The notes below the pieces were generated by a model, which saw nothing but the letters and a program-made list of their open reading frames with translations, was not told the origin of the DNA and ran no database searches. A DNA stretch of 5,138 bases, taken from assembly GCA_027485365.1 (NCBI GenBank), contig JAIXRD010000010.1, positions 1 through 5,138 on the forward strand, in the 5' to 3' direction. Positions 1 to 5,138 of the stretch are shown piece after piece; within the stretch, counting starts at the first letter, position 1, and the number at the start of each line of letters is the position of its first letter. A program made the translations under genes and the position numbers. Origin of the DNA: Cryomorphaceae bacterium (lineage in GTDB: Bacteria > Bacteroidota > Bacteroidia > Flavobacteriales_D > Crocinitomicaceae).

Positions 1-1277
1 ACCTCCCAAAAATGGAATCCGGATCTCAACCTAATTTCAAGGTTTTCTAACGATTCAACGTTAATTGGCACTGCAAGTGACTCATAAGAGACATCTCCAA
101 TTAAATTAATTTCCGAAAGGGGTTCCCACACATTGTTTCGTTTAATTTCAACCAAGAGTTTAATTCCTTCTTGATTCATCCAAGCTTCCCTTTCCTCTTT
201 ACTTTTATCTTTATTCTTTTCTACCCATTTTGCATGTTCAGATCCAAATAGTTTATTGAATTCGTTGTATAAATATCCAGACCATTTGGTGTTTTTTACG
301 TGTAAAATCAGGCGTGAATCCCCTACAGATTCTGGTTTAAACGTAACATGTAATGCGCTCAAATCTGTTAATTTTTCCGGTTTGAAATCATAAGAAACCC
401 CATCTTTATTGGCTGTAGCTTGGCTTTGATTCTTTCCATCTTGGTCGGTAACAGCAATTGGGGAAGTTGCCTTATGGTAGGCATACAGGTTGCCGTTGTT
501 TTCTATGGCAAGGTTAACGTCTGCTGGATGTTCAACAACCTTTAACGATAGCTTATCTATAAACTGTTGCTCTTCTTCATCATTTTTCAAGGTAAGGGTT
601 AATGTTTCTTGCGTTGGAAAATAATCTTTAATTGCCTTTAAATCTGACCGTGCAAGCTGAGGTGCTTTTGCACCTGTAAATAAGGTCTGTTCCCATTTAA
701 GTTGTTCGCCATCATTGATGTAAACGTGAGGACAGCCACATGCTACAGCAATAGCAATTATACCTACTGTTACCGCGGAAGCGGCAACAATCGCTACAGT
801 ACCAACAGGCCCAATGTTGGACTTTGACTTATGCATGGTTTCATCAATTTTCGAGATGTCGTTTATTGAAAATTCAAAGGTTCCATCTTCTTTTACTTGA
901 CCCTTATTTACAAAAAAATGAATTTGCTCGGCAAGCGATGATGGATCGCCTTTACTTAGAGGATTTATGTTTTCAGGGTATCTTTTGGCCAAATTATAAT
1001 ACAATAGGGGCTTTGAAATGGTAGGATTGATTTTCCCTGTGAGTGTTGTATTTGATTGGTTATAGCTAAGATTTGATAGCTCAAAAATTTGATCTCCGAA
1101 GTGAATAATGATGTAATTGTGGTAATCTCGAAAGCTCCAAGATTCAGAAGTTAACCCTTTGTAATCTTCTATATTTTGATTTGGGAGAAGTTTAATGTAC
1201 TGTGTGCAACTAGATACAAAAAACATTGCGGCAAGAATGATTCCGTTATAGAATCGGATTGAATTGAGTTTTTTCAT
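1..1277 (-). CDS. Putative lipoprotein with internal hydrophobic helix and CxCPxxY motif (C-terminus beyond the window)
   Basis: This reading frame is open from the ATG at 1277 down to base 1, giving 425 codons with no stop, so the C-terminus is missing. The N-terminus is a lipoprotein signal peptide: MKK start, hydrophobic core at about residues 12-20, lipobox VSSC with Cys24 as the lipidated residue. Residues 25-150 are polar and of unknown fold. Residues 155-179 form a Gly/Ala/Val/Ile-rich hydrophobic segment long enough to span a membrane. It runs straight into Cys180-Gly-Cys182-Pro-His-Val-Tyr186, then Asn-Asp-Gly (188-190) and LARSD (208-212). Residues from about 225 look like beta-rich extracytoplasmic sequence, with a charged stretch at 352-366. 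From memory, C-P-x-x-Y followed by DG and LxRxD recurs in uncharacterised Bacteroidota envelope proteins; I cannot check that here, and I know no function. The terminator after the upstream gene suggests its own promoter. The frame is solid; the role is unknown. Confidence 0.85.
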   Translation of the reverse strand, partial: MKKLNSIRFYNGIILAAMFFVSSCTQYIKLLPNQNIEDYKGLTSESWSFRDYHNYIIIHFGDQIFELSNLSYNQSNTTLTGKINPTISKPLLYYNLAKRYPENINPLSKGDPSSLAEQIHFFVNKGQVKEDGTFEFSINDISKIDETMHKSKSNIGPVGTVAIVAASAVTVGIIAIAVACGCPHVYINDGEQLKWEQTLFTGAKAPQLARSDLKAIKDYFPTQETLTLTLKNDEEEQQFIDKLSLKVVEHPADVNLAIENNGNLYAYHKATSPIAVTDQDGKNQSQATANKDGVSYDFKPEKLTDLSALHVTFKPESVGDSRLILHVKNTKWSGYLYNEFNKLFGSEHAKWVEKNKDKSKEEREAWMNQEGIKLLVEIKRNNVWEPLSEINLIGDVSYESLAVPINVESLENLEIRLRSGFHFWE

Positions 1278-1324
1278 TGAATACGATTTAAAATCACACC
1301 AAAATTCAACACCTAATTTAATTA

Positions 1325-1354
1325 ATAATATTTATAGTATTGATCGAATATTAT
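1325..1354. repeat. AT-only inverted repeat in the 143-bp gap
   Basis: Two perfect 8-base arms, ATAATATT at 1325-1332 and AATATTAT at 1347-1354, are separated by 14 bases. They lie upstream of the lipoprotein gene start at 1277, in the very AT-rich intergenic stretch 1278-1401. This could be an operator or part of the promoter region. Arms made only of A and T arise easily by chance in such sequence, so the call is weak. I found no convincing TTG / TAnnTTTG promoter for the lipoprotein gene in this gap. Confidence 0.25.
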
Positions 1355-1401
1355 AAAAAAATAACATTGTGATGTTTGTATTTGCTTTCTTTAAAGACAT
1401 T

Positions 1402-1420
1402 AAAAAAGCACTCGGAATGC
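1402..1420 (-). terminator. Intrinsic terminator of the VIT1/CCC1 transporter gene
   Basis: On the minus strand, directly after the TAG stop (1423-1421), GCATT (1420-1416) pairs with AGTGC (1412-1408), with one G-U pair and a CCG loop. A run of six T follows at 1407-1402. The G and A of the stop codon can extend the stem into the T run. The position and the T tract fit a rho-independent terminator separating this gene from the lipoprotein gene downstream. Confidence 0.6.
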
Positions 1421-2122
1421 CTACACATTCACCCCAAATAAATACCCAACCCCAGCAGAGATTCCCATTGCCAAGGTTCCGCCTATAGTGATCCGTAATA
1501 TGGCCTTTCCAATGGGTGATCCACCTGTTTTTGCTGATAAGTACCCTAATAGAATTAAGAATAAGATGGTCGATCCATAAAGGAAATAAGGCATGTATTC
1601 AATTGGGGCAAACAAGGTCACAAGGAGTGGAAGAACTCCCCCCGCAGTAAAGGCACTTCCGGAGGCAATAGCTGCTTGAATGGGTTTGGCTTGACTTATT
1701 TCAGTTATTCCTAGTTCATCCCGTATGTGTGCGGCTAAGGCATCTTTTTGGGTTAATTCCACAGCTACTTGCATTGCAGTCTCTTTTTTCAAGCCACGTT
1801 GTTCGTAAATGGCTGCTAGAATATTCAATTCTTCTTCAGGCATTGTCCGCAATTCCTCTTTTTCTCGTTCAATATCCGATTTTTCTGTATCGGTTTGTGA
1901 ACTCACAGATACATATTCCCCCGCCGCCATCGACAGGGCACCGGCCGCTAATCCTGCCACCGTAGCTAAGATTACCGGGTCGTTTGTGTGACTCGCAGTG
2001 GCTACACCAACAGCTAAACTGGAAATAGATATGATGCCGTCGTTCGCTCCTAAAACTGCGGCGCGAAGCCAATTGCTTCGGTGTATGTAGTGACTGTCTA
2101 AGTAGTTTTCTATTGTAACCAT
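1421..2122 (-). CDS. VIT1/CCC1-family iron/manganese transporter
   Basis: This 233-residue membrane protein belongs to the VIT1/CCC1 family (formerly DUF125), which moves Fe2+ and Mn2+ out of the cytoplasm: into vacuoles in plants and yeast, and probably out of the cell in bacteria. The family opening is visible at H14-R15 and WLRAAVLGANDGIIS (18-32). It is followed by helix 2 with GALSMAAGEYVS (61-72), an acidic cytoplasmic helical region (about 77-145), then AFTAGGVLPLL (157-167). Five membrane segments fall at about 20-42, 49-68, 149-172, 176-198 and 206-231, as in the family. Asp28 and Met65 sit where the plant VIT1 structure has its conserved transport-path Asp and Met. Glu85, Glu87 and Glu96-98 could belong to the cytoplasmic metal-binding domain. 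The length is normal and complete. No ferritin-like domain is fused, unlike MbfA. It is divergent from the CapA gene across 90 bp. Metal specificity cannot be read from the sequence. Confidence 0.95.
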   Translation of the reverse strand: MVTIENYLDSHYIHRSNWLRAAVLGANDGIISISSLAVGVATASHTNDPVILATVAGLAAGALSMAAGEYVSVSSQTDTEKSDIEREKEELRTMPEEELNILAAIYEQRGLKKETAMQVAVELTQKDALAAHIRDELGITEISQAKPIQAAIASGSAFTAGGVLPLLVTLFAPIEYMPYFLYGSTILFLILLGYLSAKTGGSPIGKAILRITIGGTLAMGISAGVGYLFGVNV

Positions 2123-2161
2123 GAAGTTGTATTTTTCATCGAAAGTACCACTGTTTCATCA

Positions 2162-2193
2162 ATTGTCAGGATTATTCTTGCTAACTAAATTTA
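2162..2193 (+). promoter_or_regulatory. Possible Bacteroidota-type promoter for the CapA-family gene
   Basis: ATTG at 2162-2165 is followed after 20 bases by TAAATTTA at 2186-2193. This resembles the phylum's -33 TTG and -7 TAnnTTTG elements, missing only the final G of the -7 box. It would start transcription roughly at 2200, giving a very short leader before the first ATG at 2213. The match is imperfect and the region is AT-rich, so this is a suggestion. Confidence 0.3.
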
Positions 2194-2212
2194 ATTTAAG
2201 ACCTTCGTATAA

Positions 2213-3325
2213 ATGTTATCAATGAAGAATTTTTATGTAGCCCTTGGCGTGCTGGCGATTTCAATGCCTCTTGTCTTTTGTTCATCGAGCAGCCAGGAGC
2301 AAGCGAAGCATGAAAAGAAGAAGGATGTTAAGCTCAACCCAAATCCGGAAGATTCAATTCTTACCTTAATTGCTGTAGGCGACATCATGCTGGGAACGAA
2401 TTACCCCAGTGCGGCTTATCTTCCCGCCAATAAAGGAAACATTCTTGAACCCGTTCGTGATATCCTCCGCAATGCAGACCTAACCTTCGGTAACTTGGAA
2501 GGAACAGTCCTCAATGAAGGAGGAGATGTAAAGCAATGCAGCGACCCCTCTAAATGCTATGCCTTTCGTCAACCAGATTACCTGGTAGATTACCTTCAAG
2601 ATTCGGGTTTTGATTTATTGTCCTTAGCCAACAACCACATGGGGGATTTTGGTAATGCTGGTCGGATCAATACCCAACGGGTTCTCAAAACAAAAGGCAT
2701 TAAACACGCAGGGTTGGAAACTTGTCCTTGGGATACCATCCACGTGAATGGTAAAGTCATAGGAATGACCGCATTTGCACCGAATTCGGGTTGCTTAAAG
2801 TTGAACGATTACAAAAAAGCATTAGAAGTACTCGCTGAACTTAAGAAAATTAGTGACCTAGTGATTGTCTCCTTTCATGGAGGCGCAGAGGGACGTACCC
2901 GCACGAATGTCACCCGTAAAACCGAAGAGTTTGTTGGTGAAAATAGGGGGAACGTTTATGAGTTTGCTCACCTGATGGTTGATAACGGAGCAGATATCGT
3001 GTTGGGACATGGTCCACACGTGACACGCGCGATTGATTGCTACAAAGGGAAATTCATCACCTATTCCATGGGGAATTTTGCTACTTATGGTCGCTTCAGT
3101 TTATCTGGGGTGAGTGGGATTGCACCGATTTATAAATTATATATCAATAAGCACACAGGCGATTTCATTAAAGGCGAGGTGGTTTCCATTCAACAACTCG
3201 GGGAGGGTGGACCAACTTTAGATCCAAATAAACAGGTGCTGGCCGAAATAAAACGCTTGTGCGCCATGGATTTTCCGGAAGTGCTTTGGCAAATAAATGA
3301 GGATGGTTCGTTCCATTTAAAGTAA
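2213..3325 (+). CDS. Exported CapA-family (poly-gamma-glutamate capsule type) protein
   Basis: This protein of 370 residues has the CapA (PGA_cap) fold, related to calcineurin-like metallophosphatases. CapA members take part in poly-gamma-glutamate capsule synthesis or anchoring, but many homologues are uncharacterised. Family motifs run in order: VGDIMLG (55-61), FGNLEG (92-97), LANNHMGDFG (138-147), SFHGGAEG (220-227), GADIVLGHGPHV (259-270) and YSMGNF (284-289). The presumed metal ligands Asp57, Asn94, Asn141, His142, His222, His266 and His269 are present. Residues 5-22 are a signal peptide followed by Cys23-Ser-Ser-Ser-Ser, so it is probably lipid-anchored, although LVFC is a poor lipobox with Phe before the Cys. 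Cys109 and Cys115 could form a disulfide. The second ATG at 2222 (367 residues) is an equally good start; neither has a clear Shine-Dalgarno. No capB or capC gene is adjacent, so a capsule role is unproven. Confidence 0.92.
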   Translation: MLSMKNFYVALGVLAISMPLVFCSSSSQEQAKHEKKKDVKLNPNPEDSILTLIAVGDIMLGTNYPSAAYLPANKGNILEPVRDILRNADLTFGNLEGTVLNEGGDVKQCSDPSKCYAFRQPDYLVDYLQDSGFDLLSLANNHMGDFGNAGRINTQRVLKTKGIKHAGLETCPWDTIHVNGKVIGMTAFAPNSGCLKLNDYKKALEVLAELKKISDLVIVSFHGGAEGRTRTNVTRKTEEFVGENRGNVYEFAHLMVDNGADIVLGHGPHVTRAIDCYKGKFITYSMGNFATYGRFSLSGVSGIAPIYKLYINKHTGDFIKGEVVSIQQLGEGGPTLDPNKQVLAEIKRLCAMDFPEVLWQINEDGSFHLK

Positions 3326-3341
3326 GTTTAATTTACTTTTT
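3319..3341. terminator. AT-rich hairpin between convergent genes, possible shared terminator
   Basis: AAAGTAA (3319-3325) and TTACTTT (3333-3339) form a perfect 7-bp stem around a 7-base loop. The stem is followed on the plus strand by an unbroken run of five T at 3337-3341. The stem contains the TAA stop of the CapA-family gene, and the loop contains the stop of the opposing acetyltransferase gene. It could end plus-strand transcription and, less well, minus-strand transcription. Only one G-C pair is present, so the hairpin is weak. Confidence 0.4.
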
Positions 3342-3918
3342 GGGTTGTGTGTGCTCTGCGCATAAAGTAAACGGGAAATTCGTAGTGATGAACCTTATAA
3401 GTTTCGAACCCATATCGTTCATAAATTATTTTATTTCTAGCAATACTGGTTTCTGCAATTAATTCGATTTCAAGTGTTTGAGCCATTTGAAACATGGCGT
3501 GCATTAGTTCTCTTGCCGTATGTTGATGGCGACCTTTGTTTGAGACACCATAAAACCAAACATAGTAATCGTTTGCCTTCCCACTTCTAACCTGTTGTAT
3601 TTCTGATTCAATCTGCTTAATTTGTAAAATCCGTGATAGATTAAAGGCCAAAATTACCATGGATAGTTGTTTGAGTTTTTCACCAAAACTTAATTTGATT
3701 TTATCCATTGGAAACATAACAACGACTCCTTCGCGATCCGTAGATAAATAAACGCCATTCCTTTTGAAAGCAATGTCAAATACATAACTGGCAAGGAGTT
3801 GCATTCGCAATGCTAACATTCGGTCACCAAGTAAAAATCGTACATGTGGATTTGCAATATAAGATTCTTTAAAAATCTCTATAACCCTAAGCTTATCCTC
3901 ACGCTTGGCTAAATTCAT
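3328..3918 (-). CDS. GNAT-like N-acetyltransferase
   Basis: This 196-residue soluble protein resembles GNAT acetyltransferases, which move an acetyl group from acetyl-CoA to an amine. The layout fits: an N-terminal helix with EIFKESY (14-20), a beta strand pair around GVYLST and GVVVMFP (55-70), a long amphipathic helical region (74-110), then the core strand YYVWFYGVS (118-126). The acetyl-CoA loop follows at 130-135, then helix RELMHAMFQMA (136-146), strand IELIAETS (151-158) and a closing YERYGFETY (166-174), typical of the family's last helix and strand. In the loop the usual R/Q-x-x-G-x-G/A reads Arg130-His-Gln-His133-Thr-Ala135, so the central Gly is His. The substrate is unknown. AGGA lies two bases upstream of the ATG, a close but plausible ribosome-binding site. 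The gene is convergent with the CapA-family gene and divergent from the Rossmann-protein gene. Confidence 0.75.
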   Translation of the reverse strand: MNLAKREDKLRVIEIFKESYIANPHVRFLLGDRMLALRMQLLASYVFDIAFKRNGVYLSTDREGVVVMFPMDKIKLSFGEKLKQLSMVILAFNLSRILQIKQIESEIQQVRSGKANDYYVWFYGVSNKGRHQHTARELMHAMFQMAQTLEIELIAETSIARNKIIYERYGFETYKVHHYEFPVYFMRRAHTTQKVN

Positions 3919-3970
3919 ATTCCTGCTTTAAACAAAGATTGAATGTTACATCAAATCATTGAAATCGAAT

Positions 3971-4003
3971 TTTGCATACTCCTTGCGCTACGTTGTAAAT
4001 TTT
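3971..4003 (+). promoter_or_regulatory. Possible Bacteroidota-type promoter for the YraR-like gene
   Basis: TTTG at 3971-3974 is followed after 21 bases by TAAATTTT at 3996-4003. This agrees with the -33 TTG and -7 TAnnTTTG pattern except for the last base of the -7 box. Transcription would begin near 4009, leaving a leader of roughly 38 bases before the ATG at 4047. This would place the GTG at 4008 at or before the transcript start, which supports the downstream ATG. Confidence 0.4.
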
Positions 4004-4007
4004 ACAA
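3993..4007. promoter_or_regulatory. Perfect 15-bp palindrome, possible operator
   Basis: TTGTAAA (3993-3999) and TTTACAA (4001-4007) are perfect inverted copies around a single central T. The palindrome covers the candidate -7 element of the YraR-like gene and lies in the divergent gap upstream of both that gene and the acetyltransferase gene. A symmetric site of this size over a promoter is the expected form of an operator for a dimeric repressor. I do not recognise a specific regulator, and no regulator gene is in the window. Confidence 0.4.
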
Positions 4008-4046
4008 GTGGCATTGATTTATCTTTTTCGGCTATTTTTGTTCCCT

Positions 4047-4694
4047 ATGAATAAAAAACAAGTTTTATTGCTTGGGGCTACTGGATTAGTAGGTTCAAAT
4101 GTCTTGAGTGAATTGCTTAAAAGTGATTTGGTAGGAAACGTAACGGTATTGGTTAGAAAACCTTTAGCGATCTCCAACAGTAAGTTAATTCAAGTAGTAA
4201 CCGATTTTTCTGATTGGACCGCATTGGATGCCTTAGCTTCGGTTGATGTGCTCTTTTGCTGCATTGGGACCACGCGTAAGAAAACACCGGATTTAGTTCA
4301 ATATAAAGCCATTGACTATGGTATCACCATGGAAGTGGCGCGCCGTGCTAAACAACTTGGATGTCAGCAGATACACCTAATCTCTTCGGTTGGTGCGAAC
4401 GCCAAGTCCTCCAATTTTTATCTTAAAATTAAAGGAGAAACCGAAGAAGGAATACAATCCTTAGGGTTCGAAACCTGTCTTATTTATCGTCCGTCCATGT
4501 TGATTGGTGCTCGGAATGAATCCAGACCAGCGGAGAAGATTGGACAACTCCTAACGCCTGTATTTGATTTCTTTACCTTCGGTGGCAACTATCATAGCAT
4601 ACGAGCAACCCAACTGGCGCAGTGTATGGTTCGCCAGGTTGAAATATCCAAACTAGGTAATCATGTTCTTTATTACCGAGATTTTAACGCTTAA
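4047..4694 (+). CDS. YraR-like NAD(P)-binding Rossmann-fold protein
   Basis: This 215-residue soluble protein is an atypical short-chain dehydrogenase/reductase-like protein, similar in layout to E. coli YraR. The dinucleotide-binding loop GATGLVG is at 10-16, right after the first strand. VLVRKP (44-49) ends strand 2, where Arg and Lys favour NADP over NAD. Further landmarks are CCIGTTR (71-77), SSVGAN (113-118), the YxxxK pair Tyr125 and Lys129 in YLKIK, and RPSMLIGAR (148-156), all typical of this group. The substrate is unknown. The frame stays open upstream to a GTG at 4008, but those 13 extra residues are hydrophobic and would precede the Rossmann strand, so the ATG at 4047 is preferred. 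There is no Shine-Dalgarno. The TAA stop overlaps the stop of the opposing ATPase gene. Confidence 0.88.
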   Translation: MNKKQVLLLGATGLVGSNVLSELLKSDLVGNVTVLVRKPLAISNSKLIQVVTDFSDWTALDALASVDVLFCCIGTTRKKTPDLVQYKAIDYGITMEVARRAKQLGCQQIHLISSVGANAKSSNFYLKIKGETEEGIQSLGFETCLIYRPSMLIGARNESRPAEKIGQLLTPVFDFFTFGGNYHSIRATQLAQCMVRQVEISKLGNHVLYYRDFNA

Positions 4695-5138
4695 TTGCGC
4701 CTTCGTTTCATTCGGTTTTTTACGAGCTTAATCCCTTCAAGGCACAATAATAATCCCAAGGCCCCAAGTAAGGCGGGTACCAGATGCTGAAATCCCGGGA
4801 ATTCAAAATTGAAAATCCGCTGTAAAAACGGGATGGTTAAGGTGAGGAAAAGTACGATAATCGCGGCAGGTATGATAATAAGCATGGCGATATTTTTCTC
4901 TCTCAATACGGCAATAAAGCTTCGAGTATTTGATAAAGTCGATAAAATCAAAAATACGTTCCCAATAATTAGGGTAGAAAAGGCAATCGCCCTGACCTCG
5001 CCCGGCGTATGTCCCTCGTCAATGGAGCTAAAGTAAACAAGGAATACCACAGCAAGGAGCATAATCCCTACGAGCAAGCTGAAAAGTATTTTGTTAAAAC
5101 CAAAGAAACGGGTATTAAGGTCACGAGGCGGACGATGC
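4691..5138 (-). CDS. C-terminal membrane domain of a cation-transporting P-type ATPase (N-terminus beyond the window)
   Basis: The frame is open from the right edge down to the TAA at 4693-4691, giving 148 visible codons; the catalytic part lies outside. The visible start reads HRPPRD. Arg-Pro-Pro-Arg is the conserved cytoplasmic stretch after helix M6 in P2-type ATPases (Ca2+ and related pumps). Four membrane segments follow, at about 19-37, 50-68, 83-104 and 117-136 of the visible part, matching M7-M10 of the Cation_ATPase_C domain. AIAFSTLI followed by SNTRSF (69-74) corresponds to the family's M8 region and its downstream N-x-R-S. The tail KNRMKRRRN is strongly basic and cytoplasmic. A TTG codon at 5077 lies within the domain and is not the start. 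The transported ion cannot be told from this part; Ca2+ or Mg2+ type is likely from the family. The stop overlaps the convergent YraR-like gene. Confidence 0.9.
   Translation of the reverse strand, partial: HRPPRDLNTRFFGFNKILFSLLVGIMLLAVVFLVYFSSIDEGHTPGEVRAIAFSTLIIGNVFLILSTLSNTRSFIAVLREKNIAMLIIIPAAIIVLFLTLTIPFLQRIFNFEFPGFQHLVPALLGALGLLLCLEGIKLVKNRMKRRRN

Noticed and set aside
824..1024. Plus-strand open frame of 66 codons
   Set aside because: It lies wholly inside the minus-strand lipoprotein frame, has no recognisable domain, and reads as a low-complexity antisense shadow.
1729..2072. Three small open frames on both strands (1729-1965 +, 1809-1991 +, 1869-2072 -)
   Set aside because: All sit inside the VIT1/CCC1 transporter gene, whose own frame shows clear family motifs throughout.
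2123..2160. TACTTTCG on the minus strand upstream of the transporter as a -7 box
   Set aside because: It matches TAnnTTTG with one error, but no TTG element lies at a suitable distance.
4008..4046. GTG start extending the YraR-like protein by 13 residues
   Set aside because: The extension is hydrophobic, overlaps the likely transcript start, and would place extra residues before the first Rossmann strand; the ATG at 4047 begins in the usual way for the family.
4809..5036. Plus-strand open frame of 75 codons
   Set aside because: It is antisense to the P-type ATPase membrane helices, and its hydrophobic look is a by-product of that.
5075..5077. TTG as the start of a 128-residue membrane protein
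   Set aside because: The frame continues upstream to the window edge and encodes the RPPR stretch expected before M7 of a P-type ATPase, so this is an internal Leu.
1..5138. A linked multi-gene defence, transport or capsule system
   Set aside because: The genes alternate in strand, belong to unrelated families, and show no operon structure, so nothing supports a shared system.

Overview
The window looks like ordinary chromosome from a member of the Bacteroidota. The supporting signs are moderately AT-rich DNA, start codons mostly without a strong Shine-Dalgarno sequence, two upstream regions resembling the TTG / TAnnTTTG promoter of that phylum, two exported proteins with Cys-bearing signal peptides, and gene types common there. 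This assignment is an inference from style and families; no rRNA or marker gene is present.

Layout, left to right. (1) Positions 1-1277, minus strand: a large putative lipoprotein, cut at its C-terminal end by the window edge. It has an internal hydrophobic helix followed by a Cys-Gly-Cys-Pro motif. (2) 1421-2122, minus: a five-helix VIT1/CCC1-family iron/manganese transporter, followed directly by a good intrinsic terminator. (3) 2213-3325, plus: an exported CapA-family (poly-gamma-glutamate capsule type) metallophosphatase-like protein, divergent from the transporter. (4) 3328-3918, minus: a GNAT-like acetyltransferase, convergent with CapA and only 2 bp away. (5) 4047-4694, plus: a YraR-like NAD(P)-binding Rossmann protein, divergent from the acetyltransferase across a short region that holds a perfect 15-bp palindrome. 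(6) 4691-5138, minus: the C-terminal membrane domain of a cation-transporting P-type ATPase, cut by the right edge. It overlaps the Rossmann gene by 4 bp.

The strand order is - - + - + -. The plus-strand genes are each flanked by opposing genes, and the two minus-strand genes on the left are separated by a terminator, so nearly every gene appears to be its own transcription unit. I see no evidence that they form one pathway. Two proteins handle metal ions (the VIT1/CCC1 protein and the P-type ATPase) and two are cell-envelope proteins, but they are not co-transcribed.

No mobile element, CRISPR array, tRNA or rRNA was seen, and there is no gene-free stretch above 300 bases. I did not find a convincing new multi-gene system. 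The items most worth a second look are the uncharacterised lipoprotein and the palindrome at 3993-4007.
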